Counted from the first letter of the stretch, positions 14,594 to 20,915 are shown. The stretch is 34,738 nt of DNA from a virus (IMGVR_UViG_3300032087_003911:1-34738); one strand, 5' to 3'. Notes: generated by a model from the sequence alone, not told the origin. Numbers and translations are program-made.

Positions 14594-15409
14594 CTAAACT
14601 AAAATATACTTGTTTGAGTGGTTAAAAAATTCGCTTGTCTCAGGGATAATAAAACCTGCTTCAATACCTTCTTTTAATTGTGCCTGATATTTTGCTTTTG
14701 TCTTAGAACCTTTGAATTTGAGCGCAAGTATTTTACTATCCTGCAAAACCATCTCAAGGTCGTTCTCATCGCCTGACACGATACGCATACCTGCCCACGT
14801 GTCAATATCACCTGACTTAATTTTTTCTATTACTGCAGGCTCAAAAACTACGCTGACATTTATACCCATGTTAATAGCTTCAATGATATCTTTGAAATTC
14901 TCACCACTATAAGACAAGGTTAAACGATAGTTTGAACCCATGTATTTTTTAACGCGCTGAAATGACTTTGTATAATCGTAAAACGTTAGATGCTTGAACT
15001 CTGTTAAAATATCAATACCAAAACTTGAGCGTATATGTTGTACAAAATCTACATCACTAGTGCCATTTAAACGAATGGCAATTTTAGATTTATTTTTCTT
15101 TGCTAGCTTGTCAGCGTTGCTCAATTCCTTAAGTAATTTAGTCAGAAACAAAACCCTATCTTGAATAAAGAAATTAGAACGATTAACGCGCGCGCTTCCC
15201 ACGTCTTTTTTATGCTCTGCGTGTCCTGTGTTAACAAGGCATAAAAGCCTGCAAGCATCAGTTGCATAGGGGCATAAATCGCGACCTTTGTAGTTCTGAG
15301 TTGATGCACTCAAATAAAGTATTTTAGTCTTGAGATGATTCTTTTTTGTTTTGGCATTGTTTAAGCCATCACTCAATAAATATTTTTTTATGGTGTAGTG
15401 TTTTTTCAT
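14594..15409 (-). CDS. GP88-like protein with C-x6-C-x3-C motif
   Basis: 271 residues. The pattern STQNYKGRDLCPYATDACRLLC (Cys46, 53, 57 region), then LVNTGHAEHKKDVGSARVNRSNFF and later KIAIRLNGTSDVDFV matches what I recall of the 'Gene product 88' family (Pfam GP88), first described in mycobacteriophages, whose function is unknown to me. The Cys triplet near an NTG and an R-x2-R motif suggests a metal or Fe-S site, but the spacing is not the radical-SAM C-x3-C-x2-C. The C-terminal half looks like an alpha/beta barrel (YRLTLSYSGENF, NVSVVFEPAVIEK, GMRIVSGDENDLE). It shares a unit with a 101-residue gene 4 nt upstream, has its own terminator and is not part of the late operons, so it is probably cargo. 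Confidence 0.6.
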   Translation of the reverse strand: MKKHYTIKKYLLSDGLNNAKTKKNHLKTKILYLSASTQNYKGRDLCPYATDACRLLCLVNTGHAEHKKDVGSARVNRSNFFIQDRVLFLTKLLKELSNADKLAKKNKSKIAIRLNGTSDVDFVQHIRSSFGIDILTEFKHLTFYDYTKSFQRVKKYMGSNYRLTLSYSGENFKDIIEAINMGINVSVVFEPAVIEKIKSGDIDTWAGMRIVSGDENDLEMVLQDSKILALKFKGSKTKAKYQAQLKEGIEAGFIIPETSEFFNHSNKYILV

Positions 15410-15413
15410 GGCT

Positions 15414-15719
15414 CTAAATGTTTTTAGGGTTAAACGAAAGTATATTTTTGCTCAGGTTCTTAAGTAGATTTTTTCTACCTGCTTTTGTCATTGGGTAGAT
15501 ATTATCATAATCTAAAAAGAATTCTGTATAGGTATTTGAACCTGTCAATTTATCGAACCTAAAAGCAAGGTCAGATAATACCCAAAATGATTGCATGGCT
15601 GAGGGTTGCCCTATGTAGACTTTTTCAACCTGATTAATAGTGTTAATTTCTTTTGTTGTGATGTACGAAACGATGCTTTTAATATCGTTTAACTTTTGTA
15701 GTTTTTCTGAAGTTGTCAT
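15414..15719 (-). CDS. Unknown protein paired with the GP88-like gene
   Basis: 101 residues, mixed helical/beta, no recognised domain. Notable are a Lys/Ile-rich N-terminus (LQKLNDIKSIVSYITTKEI), an AMQSFWVLSDLAFRF segment and a basic end (TKAGRKNLLKNLSKNIL). The YPMTKAGRKNLL stretch may be a DNA- or RNA-contacting helix. It is separated from the GP88-like gene by only 4 nt, so they are very likely co-transcribed and may act together. No TAnnTTTG promoter is evident upstream. Confidence 0.55.
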   Translation of the reverse strand: MTTSEKLQKLNDIKSIVSYITTKEINTINQVEKVYIGQPSAMQSFWVLSDLAFRFDKLTGSNTYTEFFLDYDNIYPMTKAGRKNLLKNLSKNILSFNPKNI

Positions 15720-15871
15720 AATATGAATTTTAAATGTTTAGTGCTTGCAAGATATAGAACCTAAAGCAAAAAAACAAATTTCAAAGATCCATTTTCTACC
15801 AATAAAAAAAAATGTTAAAATTCTTGCATAATCCAAAAATCCATCTCCTGCCACTTCTCAGATTTTTAATG

Positions 15872-15906
15872 CTAGGATACCTTGAAGGTTCTAAAGTGCG
15901 CTTAAA
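15872..15906. repeat. Dispersed repeat block, copy 2
   Basis: CTAGGATACCTTGAAGGTTCT (about 15871-15892) resembles 14504-14523, and AAGTGCGCTTAAA (15894-15906) is identical to 14485-14497. The order of the two elements is swapped between the copies. A CGCCTTAAAATGCG word follows directly and resembles 14421-14438 and 18181-18199. Confidence 0.5.
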
Positions 15907-15972
15907 ACGCCTTAAAATGCGAAATAGAAAAAAAACAGTTTTTTCCTTGCATATGTAAAATTTTTTATGTAG

Positions 15973-16063
15973 ACACGCGCACACGCACACACACGCACGC
16001 ACACGCACGCACACACGCGCCCAGGCGCACACGCACACGCGCGTACACGCGCACACATGCATG
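15973..16063. repeat. 91-bp alternating CA/CG tract (Z-DNA-prone)
   Basis: Strict purine-pyrimidine alternation, almost only CA, CG and a few TG steps, runs from 15973 to 16020 and from about 16025 to 16063, broken only around 16021-16024. It is far richer in G+C than everything around it. Such tracts adopt left-handed Z-DNA under negative supercoiling. It lies between two divergent transcription units, where supercoiling would be highest. Confidence 0.85.
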
Positions 16064-16075
16064 GATCGCTAAAGC

Positions 16076-16120
16076 CTCCATTGAGTCTATTAGGTCTATT
16101 AGGTCTATTGAGTCTATTGA
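16076..16120. repeat. 9-bp tandem repeat, unit GTCTATTRR
   Basis: Four consecutive units (16085-16120: GTCTATTAG twice, GTCTATTGA twice) follow a degenerate first unit CTCCATTGA. The core CTATTGA also occurs in the 23-bp repeats at 18226-18295 on the far side of the accessory genes. Confidence 0.75.
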
Positions 16121-16185
16121 GTTCATATTTGGTAGTTAAAGAAATTTATCTTATCATTGTATTCTAAACATTTAAAACATTTATC

Positions 16186-16473
16186 ATGCACATTGAACAT
16201 TTATTGAGAGAGTCTGATGGAATACAAATGACTTACCTCTCTATCGTTACTCCAACTGAAAAGAAGTTTGTAAACGAAGAGCAGATTTACCCAACTGCGT
16301 TTAAAGCGATTGGTTCTGACAAAGTAATTGAGGTCATCATTGAGCCTGCTGTATTAGCTAAGATTATGACTAACCACACATCTCTGAATTACGATATGAT
16401 ATTGAGCGCACTCAGAGTTCAGTTCAGTCACTACAAACTAGTACTATTGCGTTTAACAGATACTTCAATATAA
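16186..16473 (+). CDS. Accessory protein, first of a tandem paralogue pair
   Basis: 95 residues, unknown function. Its C-terminal half (IIEPAVLAKIMTNHTSLNYDMILSALR, then KLVLLRLTDTSI) aligns with that of the next gene, and the DNA shares an exact 17-base stretch, TATTGCGTTTAACAGAT. The leader before the ATG, with TTAAAACATTTATCATG, is also repeated before the next gene. It is the first gene of the plus-strand operon, which stays apart from the minus-strand late genes. Probably a small early or host-takeover protein, by analogy only. Confidence 0.65.
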   Translation: MHIEHLLRESDGIQMTYLSIVTPTEKKFVNEEQIYPTAFKAIGSDKVIEVIIEPAVLAKIMTNHTSLNYDMILSALRVQFSHYKLVLLRLTDTSI

Positions 16474-16491
16474 ACACTTAAAACAATTATC

Positions 16492-16788
16492 ATGAGAATT
16501 AGATTTACCAATCAGGTCGTTAAAGAAAGGGTTTTCTTTTACCTCGAAATCACAACCAATGTTGAAGGAGTTGTGACAACTGCTGACTATGAATTAAACG
16601 TTGTAGACATCACTTCGTCTGATGTCGCTACCATCTTAATGCAACCTTCTGAGTTTGCTAGAATGATGGAAGAACATCCCTACCTCAACTTTCAAATGGT
16701 ATACGAGGTATTCAGACTCTTCTACTGCAGAAGAAAGTCAGTGGTATTGCGTTTAACAGATTCTGTTCATACTGAAGACCTAGTATAA
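16492..16788 (+). CDS. Accessory protein, second of a tandem paralogue pair
   Basis: 98 residues. Shared features with the preceding protein: MQPSEFARMMEEHPYLNFQMVYEVFR aligns with the IIEPAVLAKIM..LNYDMILSALR segment, and VVLRLTDS aligns with VLLRLTDT. The N-terminal halves differ much more, so the two copies are old or under different selection. The leader (TTAAAACAATTATCATG) matches the upstream one at 21 of 23 positions over the aligned stretch, which shows that the duplication included the translation start region. Function unknown. Confidence 0.65.
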   Translation: MRIRFTNQVVKERVFFYLEITTNVEGVVTTADYELNVVDITSSDVATILMQPSEFARMMEEHPYLNFQMVYEVFRLFYCRRKSVVLRLTDSVHTEDLV

Positions 16789-16795
16789 CTGACGA

Positions 16796-16828
16796 GACTT
16801 CAATAGTCGAAACCTGCTTCAGGCAGGT
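16796..16828 (+). other. Two small hairpins in the intercistronic space
   Basis: GACT-TCAAT-AGTC (16796-16808) and ACCTGC-TTCAG-GCAGGT (16812-16828) lie between the paralogue pair and the next gene. No T-run follows, so termination is unlikely. They may protect mRNA ends or act as a processing site. Confidence 0.4.
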
Positions 16829-16856
16829 CTTATACAAACAAATAAATCTTATTAAA

Positions 16857-17492
16857 ATGACAAATCAAGAATTCACTCAGCACATTACAGAAAGCGCAGA
16901 CTTCGCTAGTTTAGTTGCAAGACCTCTCCCTGAGCATGACATGTTCATCTCTGTTTATTGGGGTAAAGACCATGAGAACAAGAGTTTCCTCTTAGGAGTC
17001 AACTTTTGTATGGGTGTGAATGTAGCACCTAACGACCCAAACCTAACCACCTTCCTTCACCACATGCAAGACACTTTGCTTGCAGATGAGAAGCTAACCA
17101 AGTATGTCAACCTATGGCACTTAGGTAAAGGTCAACCTACTATTGATTCTATAGCTCACGCTTGTGTTCTTTACCCTCAGTTTGAGGAGCTATTCAATAC
17201 CCCAATTGAATCTACAAGCAACAGAGCAAGTGACAGAATAGAATACTACGCAAGCGTTTATGATTGGGTTAAAAGAAACAATTATTGGGAACAAGCATCA
17301 GACGTTCTAGGAGACGATATAAGCGACCTTGATGGGTATAGCCCTGATGAGGCTGTAGATGCTATTCAGGCTGTCTATAACGAGAAACTAGATGGAGATG
17401 GTAAAGTCATTGTATCTAAGGCTCGTGACCCTCAAAAAGAGAAGGATGGCTACCCTATTGAAGTCTTATGGATAAACGTTGCTAAAGGATAA
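16857..17492 (+). CDS. Accessory protein, 211 residues, unknown
   Basis: An acidic protein with no recognised family. Visible features are an aromatic beta-rich part (HDMFISVYWGKDHENKSFLL, then GVNFCMGVNVAPNDP), a helical middle (TTFLHHMQDTLLADEKLTKYV) and SDRIEYYASVYDWVKRNNYWEQASDVLGDD, followed by an acidic stretch (DISDLDGYSPDEAVDAIQAVY). The first 100 residues resemble an immunity- or anti-restriction-type small acidic domain only in composition. Its ATG follows a CTTATTAAA leader like those of the other plus-strand genes. Confidence 0.6.
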   Translation: MTNQEFTQHITESADFASLVARPLPEHDMFISVYWGKDHENKSFLLGVNFCMGVNVAPNDPNLTTFLHHMQDTLLADEKLTKYVNLWHLGKGQPTIDSIAHACVLYPQFEELFNTPIESTSNRASDRIEYYASVYDWVKRNNYWEQASDVLGDDISDLDGYSPDEAVDAIQAVYNEKLDGDGKVIVSKARDPQKEKDGYPIEVLWINVAKG

Positions 17493-17514
17493 TTTAACTC
17501 AAAATAGAATAGAT

Positions 17515-17985
17515 ATGAAAGTTACTATAACAAAATTAATCACTATCAGAAATAAGAGGTCAGAGCTACTCGCTCTCAGAAACAAGTGTAAAGACCACTA
17601 CTACTACTGCAAATACAATCAGGTAAATGAGCCTGATGACTTCGATGATAAAGACAATGAGATGTATGCAGAAATCGTCAGACACAAAATCAAGGCAGGC
17701 TACATGACGATACTAGGCTCTGAGGATTGGTGTTGTCAGAACAACAGACTACATGCCACTCCATTAGAAATGATAGAAGAGGTGGTTACCTACCTGACTG
17801 AAGAGATTAGACACTTGGAGACTCACAACCTAGCTAACCTCATTAAAGAACTCATACAAGAGAGACTTGATGATGATGAGATGGATGTTGATTTATGCTT
17901 AGATGACTTCCTGAAGGAGTACTATAGTATTCTGTCTGATACAGAAAGAGCATTGATTGAATGTGTAGAATACTTGATGTCATGA
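17515..17985 (+). CDS. Accessory protein, 156 residues, unknown
   Basis: The frame is open from a TTG at 17479, but the ATG at 17515 is the better start: it avoids overlap with the preceding gene and has an A-rich upstream stretch. The product is helical and charged, with a basic N-terminal helix (TKLITIRNKRSELLALRNK), a Tyr/Cys cluster (CKDHYYYCKYNQ), GSEDWCCQNNRLHATPLEMIEEV and an acidic C-terminus (DDDEMDVDLCLDDFLKEYY). No catalytic motif is visible. It overlaps the next gene by 4 nt (ATGA). Confidence 0.6.
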   Translation: MKVTITKLITIRNKRSELLALRNKCKDHYYYCKYNQVNEPDDFDDKDNEMYAEIVRHKIKAGYMTILGSEDWCCQNNRLHATPLEMIEEVVTYLTEEIRHLETHNLANLIKELIQERLDDDEMDVDLCLDDFLKEYYSILSDTERALIECVEYLMS

Positions 17986-18155
17986 ATATCTACAAAGTAA
18001 TCAGAGAAGGCACTTACGAGTTTAAGGGCAAAAAGAAGCGATATAAGGGGTACTTGACTGCCCCTGATATGCAGACTGCCATGAGCATGGCGATAAGTCG
18101 TTACAAGGGCTTAGATAACATCAGAAAGGTAACAATGATTAAAGCACTCGATTGA
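17982..18155 (+). CDS. Small basic protein ending the plus-strand operon
   Basis: 57 residues from the ATG at 17982, which overlaps the preceding stop in an ATGA. An upstream in-frame ATG at 17961 would add seven residues but forces a 25-nt overlap. The sequence has YKVIREGTYEFKGKKKRYKGYL and a helix MQTAMSMAISRYKGLDN, like a small protein with a beta hairpin and one helix. The stop codon lies within the loop of the terminator at 18141-18168. Function unknown. Confidence 0.55.
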   Translation: MNIYKVIREGTYEFKGKKKRYKGYLTAPDMQTAMSMAISRYKGLDNIRKVTMIKALD

Positions 18156-18168
18156 GTGCTTTTTTTTT
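18141..18168 (+). terminator. Rho-independent terminator of the plus-strand operon
   Basis: A perfect 9-bp stem, AAAGCACTC / GAGTGCTTT, with GATT loop, followed by a long T-run to 18168. The last codons of the 17982-18155 gene form the left arm. Confidence 0.9.
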
Positions 18169-18200
18169 ATGATCCATTTTAGCGCATTTTAAAAAGCGAT

Positions 18201-18224
18201 GCACAATTGCACAATTGCACAATC
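18201..18224. repeat. 8-bp tandem repeat GCACAATT x3
   Basis: GCACAATT occurs twice and a third copy ends in C. It lies directly before the 23-bp repeats in the non-coding space between two converging terminators (18141-18168 and 18299-18319). Confidence 0.7.
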
Positions 18225-18225
18225 A

Positions 18226-18295
18226 CCCTCTATTGAATCTACCTGCATACCCCCTCTACTGAATCTACAGAACCCTCTATTGAATTTACTGCATA
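18226..18295. repeat. 23-24-bp tandem repeat x3 with CTCTATTGAATCTAC core
   Basis: Units start at about 18226, 18250 and 18273. Each has CCCTCTAYTGAATYTAC followed by a short variable part (CTGCATA, AGAA, TGCATA). The core CTATTGA recalls the 9-bp repeats at 16076-16120. Binding sites for a replication or regulatory protein are possible; none is proven. Confidence 0.65.
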
Positions 18296-18298
18296 AGA

Positions 18299-18319
18299 AA
18301 AGCCTCCCTGAGGAGGCTT
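18299..18319 (-). terminator. Terminator of the WYL_2-like gene
   Basis: AAGCCTCC / GGAGGCTT stem with a CTGA loop, followed on the minus strand by TTTTCTT. It ends the single-gene unit 18630-18346. Confidence 0.7.
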
Positions 18320-18345
18320 CACTAATTACTAAACAAATAAAACTG

Positions 18346-18630
18346 CTAACTGAAATCCTTGAATAGAATCCCATTAGCCTTAACACTAAGTAACGTGTTA
18401 ATATTTACAAATCTGTGCTGTTGAATCTGAATGTCGAAGAACTGAAGAAGACCTTTATCTGCAGGATTGAAATTGTGTCCTACACCTTTAACGCCTTTCT
18501 TAACTCCTACTCTACCATTCATGACTCTAACATCTCCATTCTTTTTCACAAATGTGATAGTACAAATCTGACCATCACTAATTTCATTTAATACTTTTTC
18601 TTTTGAGTAACCTTTTACAATTGTTTTCAT
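18346..18630 (-). CDS. WYL_2 / DUF2693-like Sm-fold protein
   Basis: 94 residues. The run ICTITFVKKNGDVRVMNGR, then VGVKKGVKGVGHNFNPADKGL, LQFFDI and HRFVNINTLLSVKANG is the pattern of the DUF2693 family (Pfam WYL_2, a small Sm-like SH3-type beta-barrel) found in many phages and some mobile elements. It may bind nucleic acid or small ligands, but no function is established to my knowledge. It is a stand-alone unit on the strand opposite to its neighbours, with its own consensus Bacteroidetes promoter (18652-18683) and terminator, so it is probably expressed early by host RNA polymerase. Confidence 0.75.
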   Translation of the reverse strand: MKTIVKGYSKEKVLNEISDGQICTITFVKKNGDVRVMNGRVGVKKGVKGVGHNFNPADKGLLQFFDIQIQQHRFVNINTLLSVKANGILFKDFS

Positions 18631-18651
18631 ATCTATACGTTTTTGTTACAT

Positions 18652-18683
18652 CAAATATAGTCTTTAGATTTCACTTATGCAAA
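18652..18683 (-). promoter_or_regulatory. Consensus Bacteroidetes promoter for the WYL_2-like gene
   Basis: Minus strand TTTG (18683-18680), 20 nt, TATATTTG (18659-18652), matching the TTTG / TAnnTTTG boxes of the Bacteroidetes housekeeping sigma factor. A start about 7 nt downstream would leave a leader of about 15 nt before the ATG at 18630. This is the clearest host-type promoter in the window and supports a Bacteroidetes host. Confidence 0.75.
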
Positions 18684-18733
18684 TAAATATTTTTTACTAA
18701 CTTGTATGGCATTAACAGATAAAACCATTTAAA

Positions 18734-18934
18734 ATGTACATTGACAAAATTTACTGCCACGAGACAAAGACTCTGATGAGTCTAGAAGACTTTAATTGTA
18801 TCTGCCTGCACAGAGGATGGGATATAGAAGAAAAACTATGTTCTGATGACTACAGCTACATAGAACGAACCAATACTAACTATAAACAAGAATCAAATGG
18901 ACAAACCACCTCTACTGCATTTAAAGCTAACTGA
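18734..18934 (+). CDS. Small accessory protein, 66 residues
   Basis: A small protein with three Cys-containing stretches (IYCHETKTLM, FNCICLHRGWDIEEKLC) and a polar, Asn/Thr-rich tail. The ATTTAAAATG start context resembles the leaders of the other plus-strand genes. It diverges from the WYL_2-like gene and overlaps the following 47-codon frame. No family recognised; a metal-binding role for the Cys residues is only a possibility. Confidence 0.5.
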   Translation: MYIDKIYCHETKTLMSLEDFNCICLHRGWDIEEKLCSDDYSYIERTNTNYKQESNGQTTSTAFKAN

Positions 18935-19040
18935 AGATGAACTAGAGATAATTGACAATGCTTTAGAGTTCTCTGAAGAAAACACTGACAATATTCTCAG
19001 GAAGATAAGACAGCTACAACGTTACAAAACACATGTATAA
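18897..19040 (+). CDS. 47-residue helical protein
   Basis: A short frame (MDKPPLLHLKLTEDELEIID.., ending RKIRQLQRYKTHV) that overlaps the preceding gene by 38 nt and stops just before the bidirectional terminator at 19043-19066. The sequence is an acidic then basic amphipathic helix, typical of small real phage proteins, and the frame fills the space up to the terminator. Function unknown. Confidence 0.45.
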   Translation: MDKPPLLHLKLTEDELEIIDNALEFSEENTDNILRKIRQLQRYKTHV

Positions 19041-19042
19041 AT

Positions 19043-19066
19043 AAAGGGGACTTGATGTCCCCTTTT
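19043..19066. terminator. Bidirectional terminator between accessory genes and TerL
   Basis: AAAGGGGAC / GTCCCCTTT stem with TTGAT loop, T-rich on both outgoing strands. It serves the plus-strand small genes from the left and the replication/packaging operon (ending at 19098) from the right. Confidence 0.8.
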
Positions 19067-19097
19067 ATGTTTAATAGAATGTCCCTACTGCGTTTAA

Positions 19098-20324
19098 TTA
19101 TCTGATGGTATACTTACCCTTCTTCGCTTTAGATAAATAATACTGCACTGCATATCTAATCGCATCGAGTCTGTGGTCCCAATTTGGAACAGGTTTCTTG
19201 TTGCGCTCATGCCATACATAATTATTCAGCTCTTTAATGATTTCTGTAGATCCAGGGTCTACCATTATATCATGGTCTTGGAGTAACGCTATTCCTGTCA
19301 ATATAGAACCCTGTCTTTTAATTGTGGGTTTTATATTGCAGTAATGCTGTAATGCCTTTAAGAGTCTTGGCTCAGAATTATCAGCAATAATTATAGTCTC
19401 TTTTGCATACCTCCTATTAGATTCACCAATCTCCTCTGTAGACATTCCTACCTTACCATAAACCTCTCGCACCCATATCTTTTTTCTACCAACATCTATA
19501 CCTACCTGGACCAAGCATGTTGGGTCAGTGGAGAAACCAAAGTCTAATCCATACACATAGTCTACTGCATTGTTATATGGAGCAACTGTCCAATTCTCAT
19601 AGACCACCCCTTCTGCTTTGTCAAGCCATCCTCCTAGTATCTGATGGTTGTATTTGTCAGGTCTCCTTCTTCTGATATCAGCCAATTGTGCTAAGAATGA
19701 CTCAGATAGATTAGACTCCCCTTTTGAGTTTACATTGTCTTTGTAAGTTGTGTGGATGTATGTCACATTACCCTTCCATCCATTCCATCCTGCATTTACA
19801 CCTTTAGCTGCATAGAACCTTTGGTAAATAAAATGTTCTTTGGTAGCAGGATTCAAAACCAATACTACCCTATTCTGTTTATTTCTAACTCTAACACTTT
19901 GGTCTATCTTATCAAAGATATCCTCACTAACTAACTCCTCTGCCTCATCCAGAACCCAACAACTAATACCTTGCAAACTTTTGAGGTTTGCAGTCTGTGT
20001 TCCTGCACTTGTTTTTATCCCTTTGAAAATAATACTTGATCCTGTTAGCGTGTTTACGATTTCATCTTTAGAGATATGAAAGTGTTCCTGTAACCCTAAT
20101 AGGTCTATTTTCTCCATGAACTCTGGAATGATACTCGTAGCTGCACTAACCATTGTGTACCTAGTAAAAAGTATCTTCTGACCTCTCTCCATCGTCAGAG
20201 CTGCTAAGAATGTGTTTACAGCAAAACTCTTTCCTGAACCTCGACCTCCTGTAACAATAAAATACCTAGAGTCATTCCCTAAGGCATTGTAGACAGGATT
20301 TATATCTAATGGAAGTTTATTCAT
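19098..20324 (-). CDS. terL: Terminase large subunit
   Basis: 408 residues, the usual length for a Terminase_3-type subunit. ATPase part: Walker A GGRGSGKS (26-33), Walker B WVLDEAEE (123-130) and a coupling-type motif VVLVLNPATKEHF (153-165). RNase H-like nuclease: GLDFGFSTDPT (Asp261), IIIADNSEP (Asp315) and NWDHRLDAIRYA (Asp383, Asp387). The enzyme packages DNA into the prohead through the portal and cuts concatemers. It overlaps TerS by 8 nt and is the last gene of a long operon beginning near 28582, so packaging genes are grouped with replication and are far from portal and capsid. Confidence 0.95.
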   Translation of the reverse strand: MNKLPLDINPVYNALGNDSRYFIVTGGRGSGKSFAVNTFLAALTMERGQKILFTRYTMVSAATSIIPEFMEKIDLLGLQEHFHISKDEIVNTLTGSSIIFKGIKTSAGTQTANLKSLQGISCWVLDEAEELVSEDIFDKIDQSVRVRNKQNRVVLVLNPATKEHFIYQRFYAAKGVNAGWNGWKGNVTYIHTTYKDNVNSKGESNLSESFLAQLADIRRRRPDKYNHQILGGWLDKAEGVVYENWTVAPYNNAVDYVYGLDFGFSTDPTCLVQVGIDVGRKKIWVREVYGKVGMSTEEIGESNRRYAKETIIIADNSEPRLLKALQHYCNIKPTIKRQGSILTGIALLQDHDIMVDPGSTEIIKELNNYVWHERNKKPVPNWDHRLDAIRYAVQYYLSKAKKGKYTIR

Positions 20325-20718
20325 CTTCAGGAGTAATATCTATTGTTTCTTGTTCTGATTCTTGTTGTGTACCTGTAAACAGATTTTTAATGTTAATATT
20401 AAGTTTCTGATTTTCTTTAGCAGGTAAATTATCTTCAGGCTTTCCATACTTATACTCAAATAGTAATTTCATATGAGGAAAACTACCTCCTAGAGCTTGT
20501 TCAGCTAAGGCTTTCCAAGCAGCTTCTTCGCTACCAAAAACATCTTTCATTGCATTCAATGCATAGATGCCTACCCTTGCTTTCTTGGCTTTATTTAGAG
20601 CAGACGTAGTTGCTCTGGTTGGCTGTTTGTCTTTGTAAGTTTCGCCTTTTTTTCTGCCATTGTTTTTTCTACCATCTGTCTTCTTGACATATTTATACTC
20701 TTTTGGTCTTCTTCCCAT
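20317..20718 (-). CDS. terS: Terminase small subunit (putative)
   Basis: 133 residues. The N-terminus is very basic (GRRPKEYKYVKKTDGRKNNGRKKGE), followed by helices (RATTSALNKAKKARVGIYALNAMKDVFGSEEAAWKALAEQA) that could form a DNA-binding helix-turn-helix and oligomerisation core, a FPHMKLLFEYKYGKPEDN segment often seen in phage TerS proteins, and an acidic tail. Position directly before TerL supports the call. TerS recognises the packaging site. It overlaps the upstream gene by 124 nt in a different frame, which is unusual. Confidence 0.65.
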   Translation of the reverse strand: MGRRPKEYKYVKKTDGRKNNGRKKGETYKDKQPTRATTSALNKAKKARVGIYALNAMKDVFGSEEAAWKALAEQALGGSFPHMKLLFEYKYGKPEDNLPAKENQKLNINIKNLFTGTQQESEQETIDITPEDE

Positions 20719-20915
20719 AAATATTTATAAATTTTCCAAATTGCATCTGAGGCTTCCTGAGCATTCTTGTAGACTCTAGTACCTCGTTTTATCTTGCCAT
20801 CCTTTTCAATTTCTATACCAAGCTTCTTACCAGAGACAGGATAGCAGTATATCTTATAGCCTTGAGCGAACACCCAAGACTGGATCATCAGCTCCTTTCT
20901 ATGAGCTTCTTTCAT
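20595..20915 (-). CDS. 106-residue protein overlapping TerS
   Basis: Sequence MKEAHRKELMIQSWVFAQGYKIYCYPVSGKKLGIEIEKDGK split over residues 1-41, then a NAQEASDAIWKIYKYLWEED helix. The first 70 residues look like a small, well-formed alpha/beta domain. The last 40 overlap the TerS N-terminus and are basic in both frames. It also overlaps the upstream DnaA-domain gene by 17 nt. Function unknown; both overlapping genes look real because each has a sensible composition in its own frame. Confidence 0.5.
   Translation of the reverse strand: MKEAHRKELMIQSWVFAQGYKIYCYPVSGKKLGIEIEKDGKIKRGTRVYKNAQEASDAIWKIYKYLWEEDQKSINMSRRQMVEKTMAEKKAKLTKTNSQPEQLRLL

Larger units (their letters stand above)
15720..16185. 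other. 466-base divergent non-coding region with repeats and Z-DNA-type tract
   Basis: It separates the leftward cargo unit from the rightward accessory genes. It holds a second copy of the dispersed repeat block (15872-15906), a 91-bp alternating purine-pyrimidine tract (15973-16063), a 9-bp tandem repeat (16076-16120), and a near match to the Bacteroidetes -7 box (CATATTTG, 16124-16131) without a -33 TTG at the right distance. A long open frame exists across the CA/CG tract on the minus strand, but its Val/Cys/Ala/Arg repeat product is an artefact of the repeat. Confidence 0.6.

Noticed and set aside
15796-16062. Open frame on the minus strand across the CA/CG tract
   Set aside because: Its product is mostly Val/Cys/Ala/Arg repeats generated by the alternating tract, it starts inside the repeat and has no plausible leader. 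It is an artefact of the repeat.
16124-16131. CATATTTG as promoter of the plus-strand accessory operon
   Set aside because: One mismatch to TAnnTTTG and no TTG at 19-21 nt upstream; too weak to list as a promoter.
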